Shown here one piece after another: positions 62,958 through 64,000 of a stretch of DNA of 64,000 nt (positions are counted from its first letter, which is position 1; each line of letters begins with the position of its first letter). This DNA comes from Prorocentrum cordatum (Eukaryota > Sar > Dinophyceae > Prorocentrales > Prorocentraceae): assembly GCA_963575745.1 (NCBI GenBank), contig CAUYUJ010017894.1, positions 156,352 through 220,351 on the forward strand, read 5' to 3'. Both the position numbers and the translations under genes were made by a program. Below the pieces are notes generated by a model. The model was not told the DNA's origin. It was given only the letters and a program-made list of their open reading frames with translations, and ran no database searches.

Positions 62958-64000
62958 ATGTCCACGGCCAACCCCCGGGTCCCCCCCGACACCCGCTGCG
63001 ACGCGCGCGTCGCATCCGCCCGAGCGCGGCCGCGCTGGAAAGCAGCCAAGTCCTCGACCCTTTCTGAACCGAAACCTGTCACCACTCGGTCGGCGCCGCC
63101 TCCGCGCGAAGATTCCGCCCGCTCCACGCGCTTCGGGCGCAGCAGCACCCCCGCGCGAACAAACGCGCCCTCGCCCGCCCCCGCCCCCTCACCCGCGACC
63201 GCGCCAGGCGCAGATTGCGCCGCCAGCCGGGCAGACCTGCGCGGAGCCACTGCCTCTGGCACAGTCTCCGGCTTTCTCCCCCCTGGCGCGGACGCCCTGG
63301 CCGCCCCCGGCAATCCTCTCCCCGCGCAGACTCCCGGCTCCTCCACAGCCACCTCTGCGTCGCCCGACGCAGCCGCGTGCCCCCCCGCTTTGCCGCGGCC
63401 TTTGCCGCCCGCACGCAGCTTCGCAAGGCCGCCCCCACCTCGCGCATCTCTCCCAGCGGCACCATCGTTCCCTCCGCCAACGTCCCCAGACTCTACCGCG
63501 CCATTGGCGCCGCCACCCAGCCTCGTCTCGGCGCGACCACCGACTCCGTCGCCAGCGGAGGCGCAGCCCGCGCCAGACGGCGACGCCGCCCTCTTCCTCC
63601 GCGCGCGCCTCGCTGCGGACTGCGGCGCAGCCCCGACGGGCGAGCCCGCGGCCCACCCCCCTCCACCCCCTCCTCCACCTCCTCGCACACCTCCCCCTCC
63701 TCGTCCCGCACCTCCCCCACCTCCTCCCCCTCCCCCTCCTCCGCCGCGCACAGAGCCCAACCCCGCAGCGACCCCGCCGCTCGCGCCCGGGCCGCCCGCC
63801 GCGCCCACGGCACGCGCGGCGCCGAGCACCCCGCCCCTCGCCGTCGCCGCGCCACTCCCGGCGACCCCGCCGGCATCGACGCCGCGCATCTCCCCGGACG
63901 GCGAAGCCGGAGTCTTCCGCCGCACGCGCCTGGCCGTGGCCGGCGAGCTGAGGACACCATCGCCCCCTTCGCGCTCCGGCGTAAGCGGGGCACCCGCCCG
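62958..64000 (+). CDS. Candidate Pro/Ala-rich coding frame, open to the window edge
   Basis: A plus-strand frame from ATG 62958 stays open for ~347 codons to the end. It encodes a low-complexity Pro/Ala/Ser/Arg-rich protein with a long polyproline tract (about 63650-63740) and two similar short segments: PDGDAALFLRARLA (~63570) and PDGEAGVFRRTRLA (~63893). Its third codon positions are GC-rich and it avoids the stop that ends the other plus frame at 63951. In DNA this GC-rich, long ORFs occur on both strands (an antisense one spans 62903-63925), so this is weak evidence. No domain recognised; it could be an exon, or nothing. Confidence 0.25.
   Translation, partial: MSTANPRVPPDTRCDARVASARARPRWKAAKSSTLSEPKPVTTRSAPPPREDSARSTRFGRSSTPARTNAPSPAPAPSPATAPGADCAASRADLRGATASGTVSGFLPPGADALAAPGNPLPAQTPGSSTATSASPDAAACPPALPRPLPPARSFARPPPPRASLPAAPSFPPPTSPDSTAPLAPPPSLVSARPPTPSPAEAQPAPDGDAALFLRARLAADCGAAPTGEPAAHPPPPPPPPPRTPPPPRPAPPPPPPPPPPPPRTEPNPAATPPLAPGPPAAPTARAAPSTPPLAVAAPLPATPPASTPRISPDGEAGVFRRTRLAVAGELRTPSPPSRSGVSGAPA

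Noticed and set aside
59902-63951. A 1349-codon plus-strand ORF and several long antisense ORFs
   Set aside because: They are translations of CA/TG and C-rich repeats (runs of His-Thr or Cys-Val); no stops arise because the repeat lacks them. No domain, no start context.

Overview
This window is non-bacterial nuclear DNA from a microbial eukaryote, probably a protist or alga. It holds no recognisable host housekeeping gene, rRNA, tRNA or CRISPR. It consists of satellite-type repeats, five non-LTR retrotransposons (LINEs) plus the 5' end of a sixth, and a CA-microsatellite/GC-rich stretch. A dinoflagellate or relative is plausible. The reverse transcriptases (RTs) carry a W-A-D-N active site that I associate, from memory only, with dinoflagellate elements, and family A elements start with GGCTCAAG, the last eight bases of the dinoflagellate spliced leader. 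Neither point is proof.

Layout. 1-340: 5' UTR of a LINE that continues off the left edge. 341-1500: satellite. 1501-6578: LINE family A copy 1 (internally deleted). 6577-7703: satellite. 7704-13584: family A copy 2 (long ORFs, RT active site mutated). 13582-17205: satellite. 17206-21534: family B (5'-truncated, intact ORF2). 21535-47854: 26 kb of satellite modules. 47855-53606: family C. 53617-59541: family D, head-to-tail with C. 59551-62850: composite CA-repeat/GC-rich satellite. 62850-64000: GC-rich DNA with one weak candidate coding frame running off the right edge. All LINEs read on the minus strand.

The LINEs form one distinctive group. ORF1 has a coiled coil followed by a conserved domain I do not recognise. 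ORF2 has an AP-type endonuclease, a basic linker, an RT and a C-terminal RNase H. Three traits recur in all families. (1) RT motif C reads A-D-N instead of A-D-D. (2) The RNase H motifs appear in the order GDS, NxxAD, FDGG, E, which is a circular permutation of the normal DG, E, DS, NxxAD order. (3) ORF1 and ORF2 are in the same frame, separated by exactly one stop codon (UGA in A, C, D; UAG in B), with no AUG before the endonuclease except in C, which suggests stop-codon readthrough.

The satellite is built of about 180-bp monomers and 338-bp modules. Modules are joined by a hairpin: stem CCGGCGGTAA/TTACCGCCGG, or the compensated CCGGCGGTGA/TCACCGCCGG. This hairpin loop is the landing site of every LINE here: each 3' poly(A) end abuts the same loop sequence (TCAACC...), always in one orientation. 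Families A, C and D also share a bulged 3'-terminal stem-loop of similar shape but different sequence. Together this looks like a site-specific retrotransposon lineage living in a hairpin-punctuated satellite.
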